Part shown: positions 62,797 through 64,000 of the stretch, one piece after another
Layout of the letters: each line of letters starts with the position of its first letter
How positions within the stretch are numbered: position 1 is the first letter of the stretch
Origin: Pseudomonas abieticivorans
GTDB taxonomy: Bacteria > Pseudomonadota > Gammaproteobacteria > Pseudomonadales > Pseudomonadaceae
DNA length: 64,000 nt
Direction: 5' to 3'
NCBI RefSeq assembly: GCF_023509015.1
Contig: NZ_CP094975.1
Location: 5,697,501 to 5,761,500, forward strand
Made by a program: the position numbers and the translations under genes
The notes under the pieces: model-generated
The model's input: only the letters and a program-made list of their open reading frames with translations
Databases searched by the model: none
Told to the model about the DNA's origin: nothing

Positions 62797-62997
62797 CGCG
62801 TGGCGCCAAAATTGCCACCAGCGCCGGGGCCTGGATTTGCGCCGTTCGGCCTCGCGTTTGGCGAAGTAGACGGCGTAGCGCTTGGCCAGGACTTTGTTGT
62901 CCAGGTCGAACACAAGGCGTGGGAATGCCAGGAGGGGGTGATCGGCGGGTAGGCTGAAGTGCGGGATGTTGGGTGGATCGGGGGTTGGTTTGACCAT
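62752..62997 (-). CDS. Small basic protein with REPIN-encoded C-terminus
   Basis: An 81-residue protein; ATG 62997 is preferred since a start at 63030 would cross the SD hairpin. The body (PHFSLPADHPLLAFPRLVFDLDNKVLAKRYAVYFAKREAERRKSRPRRWW in outline) is strongly basic in its second half (AKREAERRKSRPRRWWQFW). The last residues VGADLSAKHAPRSN come from reading GTAGGAGCGGATTTATCC in frame, so the original stop was probably replaced by the repeat. A long structured leader precedes it. Confidence 0.6.
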   Translation of the reverse strand: MVKPTPDPPNIPHFSLPADHPLLAFPRLVFDLDNKVLAKRYAVYFAKREAERRKSRPRRWWQFWRHAVGADLSAKHAPRSN

Positions 62998-63026
62998 GAT
63001 GCAGCTCCTGAGAGAGTGGAGCTGCC
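62998..63026 (-). promoter_or_regulatory. Hairpin sequestering the ribosome-binding site of the small basic protein gene
   Basis: In the leftward transcript, the arms GCAGCTCC (63025-63018) and GGAGCTGC (63008-63001) flank a nine-base loop. The AGGAG Shine-Dalgarno sequence is inside the second arm, three bases before ATG 62997. Translation should therefore require the stem to open, suggesting thermosensing, RNA-binding protein or sRNA control. Confidence 0.65.
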
Positions 63027-63495
63027 ACATTCGCGACTAAACGAAGGGGTGGCAGCCGTGGCAACAGGTTAGTCGACCGGCCTCCCAGGAATACCGGCGC
63101 ACCCGAGGGTGCCCTGCGCCACAGCTGCCATAACGGTTTTTCGCGGACGATAAAGTACGCGAAACGCTATGCATCTATAGCGAGTGGGAGAACTTCCGAG
63201 CGACTAAACCCGACCGCTGATGAGCAGCGGCGAGCGCAGACTAGACCCGGAAATACACCCCGTGCAAGCGCAAAATTGTAAGCTGTAGGCCGATTATCGC
63301 AGAGGTTGTAGTACTTTTCCTACGGTTTTCTCGCGGGACTGGGCAATGGCTCGCGGGGTCGGAACGCTGTGCCACATCAGTAAAATCCAACGAACAACTG
63401 CCTGTAACCGGCCGCGTTCTATTAGCATGGCGACACCCGCCTTACGTGCCCCTCGCGTAAGGCCCCTTAAAAACAAAGAATCTGCCACCCCCTCC
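63027..63495 (-). other. Long structured leader or RNA candidate upstream of the small basic protein gene
   Basis: Several stems can be seen: TTTCGCG/CGCGAAA at about 63136-63163, CGCACCC/GGGTGCC near 63108, CCGCT/AGCGG near 63215, and GCCTTACG-loop-CGTAAGGC at 63439-63463. Repeated GCGACTAAAC occurs at 63033 and 63200, with its inverse TTAGTCG at 63069. A 67-codon leftward frame (63294-63497) is within it but lacks independent support as a gene. I have the impression that similar sequence recurs before small genes in other Pseudomonas; this is unverified. Confidence 0.45.
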
Positions 63496-64000
63496 ATGAC
63501 TGCCTTCTACTTAAAACTGCTCGTCACACCCACCCTGATGCTCGCCATTTCGCTGGCCGGCAATCGCTGGGGCGTTCGCCTGGCCGGTCTTCTCTCTGGG
63601 TTGCCCGTGACATCGGCGCTGATCATGTTGTTTCTCACCCTGGAGCAAGGCAGCGCCTTTGCACTGGAGGCCATTCCCGGGGCATTGGCCGGGCTGTCCG
63701 CGGTGCAGGCGACGTACCTGGTGTACCTCATCGTGGCGCAACGTGTTCGCATCCCCCTGGCCTGCATGGTGGCTTTGGCAGCGTACGGCGCAATGGCCGT
63801 GTTGATGAGCCATTTGGGCAGCCTGGCACTGTCGGTCAGCGTGACGTTGGTGTTGCTGGCCTCGATCATCATCCTCACCTCCAAACAGGCCCAGCCAAGC
63901 ACGGCGCGCCTGGTGCGAGTGCCGCGATGGGTGATTCCGATGCGTATGCTGGCGGCCACCTTGCTATTGCTGGCCATTACCGCCAGCGCCCAATGGCTGG
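63496..64000 (+). CDS. Integral membrane protein, 5' part (runs off the window)
   Basis: From ATG 63496 the frame stays open for 168 codons to the window edge. Translation begins MTAFYLKLLVTPTLMLAISLAGNRWG and is almost wholly hydrophobic, with about five TM segments separated by short loops (LSGLPVTSALIMLFL, YLVYLIVAQRVRIP, SVTLVLLASIIILTSKQ). The cytoplasmic basic segment RLVRVPRWVIPMR precedes the last visible TM. I do not recognise a family. Its ATG overlaps, on the opposite strand, the start of the leftward leader frame. Confidence 0.7.
   Translation, partial: MTAFYLKLLVTPTLMLAISLAGNRWGVRLAGLLSGLPVTSALIMLFLTLEQGSAFALEAIPGALAGLSAVQATYLVYLIVAQRVRIPLACMVALAAYGAMAVLMSHLGSLALSVSVTLVLLASIIILTSKQAQPSTARLVRVPRWVIPMRMLAATLLLLAITASAQWL

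Noticed and set aside
63294..63497. 67-codon leftward open frame as a protein gene
   Set aside because: No ribosome site was recognised and it sits in a structured leader; treated as part of an RNA candidate until expression is shown.
63507..63977. 156-codon leftward open frame
   Set aside because: Antisense to an uninterrupted rightward membrane-protein frame that runs off the window and has clear TM segments.

Overview
The window is GC-rich chromosomal DNA from a Pseudomonas, most likely the P. fluorescens group. This rests on the gene content (OprB- and OprD-type porins, DUF2790 and DUF3077 small proteins, many LysR regulators) and on the abundant REP/REPIN repeats built on GTGGGAGC/GTAGGAGC frames. 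No rRNA, tRNA, CRISPR array, integrase or transposase was seen. About 60 genes are supported, most of them peripheral metabolism and transport.

Layout. 1-960: end of tam, then a 308-bp tandem repeat. 960-5515: large di-haem peroxidase, OprB porin, lone CrtZ. 5500-12623: amine/betaine module with a TMADH-like flavoprotein, cupin, TetR regulator, ProC-like reductase and ProXWV-type ABC transporter. 12700-16006: glutathione peroxidase, methyltransferase, an M24 protein without metal ligands, a SurE paralogue and a Glu-tailed 57-residue peptide. 16249-19190: OprD porin and DHA2 exporter. 19201-30408: aminotransferase, LysR regulator, then biotin carrier, biotin carboxylase, PxpB, PxpC, a second biotinyl-like protein without the biotin lysine, PxpA, SDR and a polar amino-acid ABC transporter. 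30855-34018: sotB, GST, MFS. 34208-44795: LysR, class II aldolase, LLM monooxygenase, TonB receptor, ABC transporter, flavin amine oxidase and RidA. 44900-49798: small secreted proteins, an AraC remnant, two convergent LysR genes. 49866-50625: a seven-unit REPIN array. 50622-54702: LysR, TIM-barrel isomerase, SDR and MHS transporter. 54723-55765: methionine aminopeptidase coupled to a ParD-like protein. 55946-62396: OsmC-YcaO fusion, diguanylate cyclase, GNAT, GlxA-type regulator and DHA2 exporter. 62398-64000: DUF3077 gene, a small basic protein whose end is encoded by a REPIN, a long structured leader, and a truncated membrane protein.

The most interesting system is 19201-30408. Three transcription units (aminotransferase-exporter, carboxylase-Pxp, SDR with or without the ABC genes) share one promoter plan: a T-N11-A inverted repeat of the ATAAGC...GCTTAT type, 20 bp, a -35-like hexamer, 18 bp, and a -10-like hexamer. 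The LysR gene lies among them. I infer a single regulon that imports a lactam or amino-acid-like compound and opens it with a biotin carboxylase plus Pxp machinery. The degenerate second biotinyl domain is an unusual part of it. Other points worth attention are the metal-ligand-free M24 protein, the ParD-like/Map pair, the acidic peptide, the leader with a hairpin that sequesters the ribosome-binding site, and four REP families that share one outer frame but differ in their inner palindrome.
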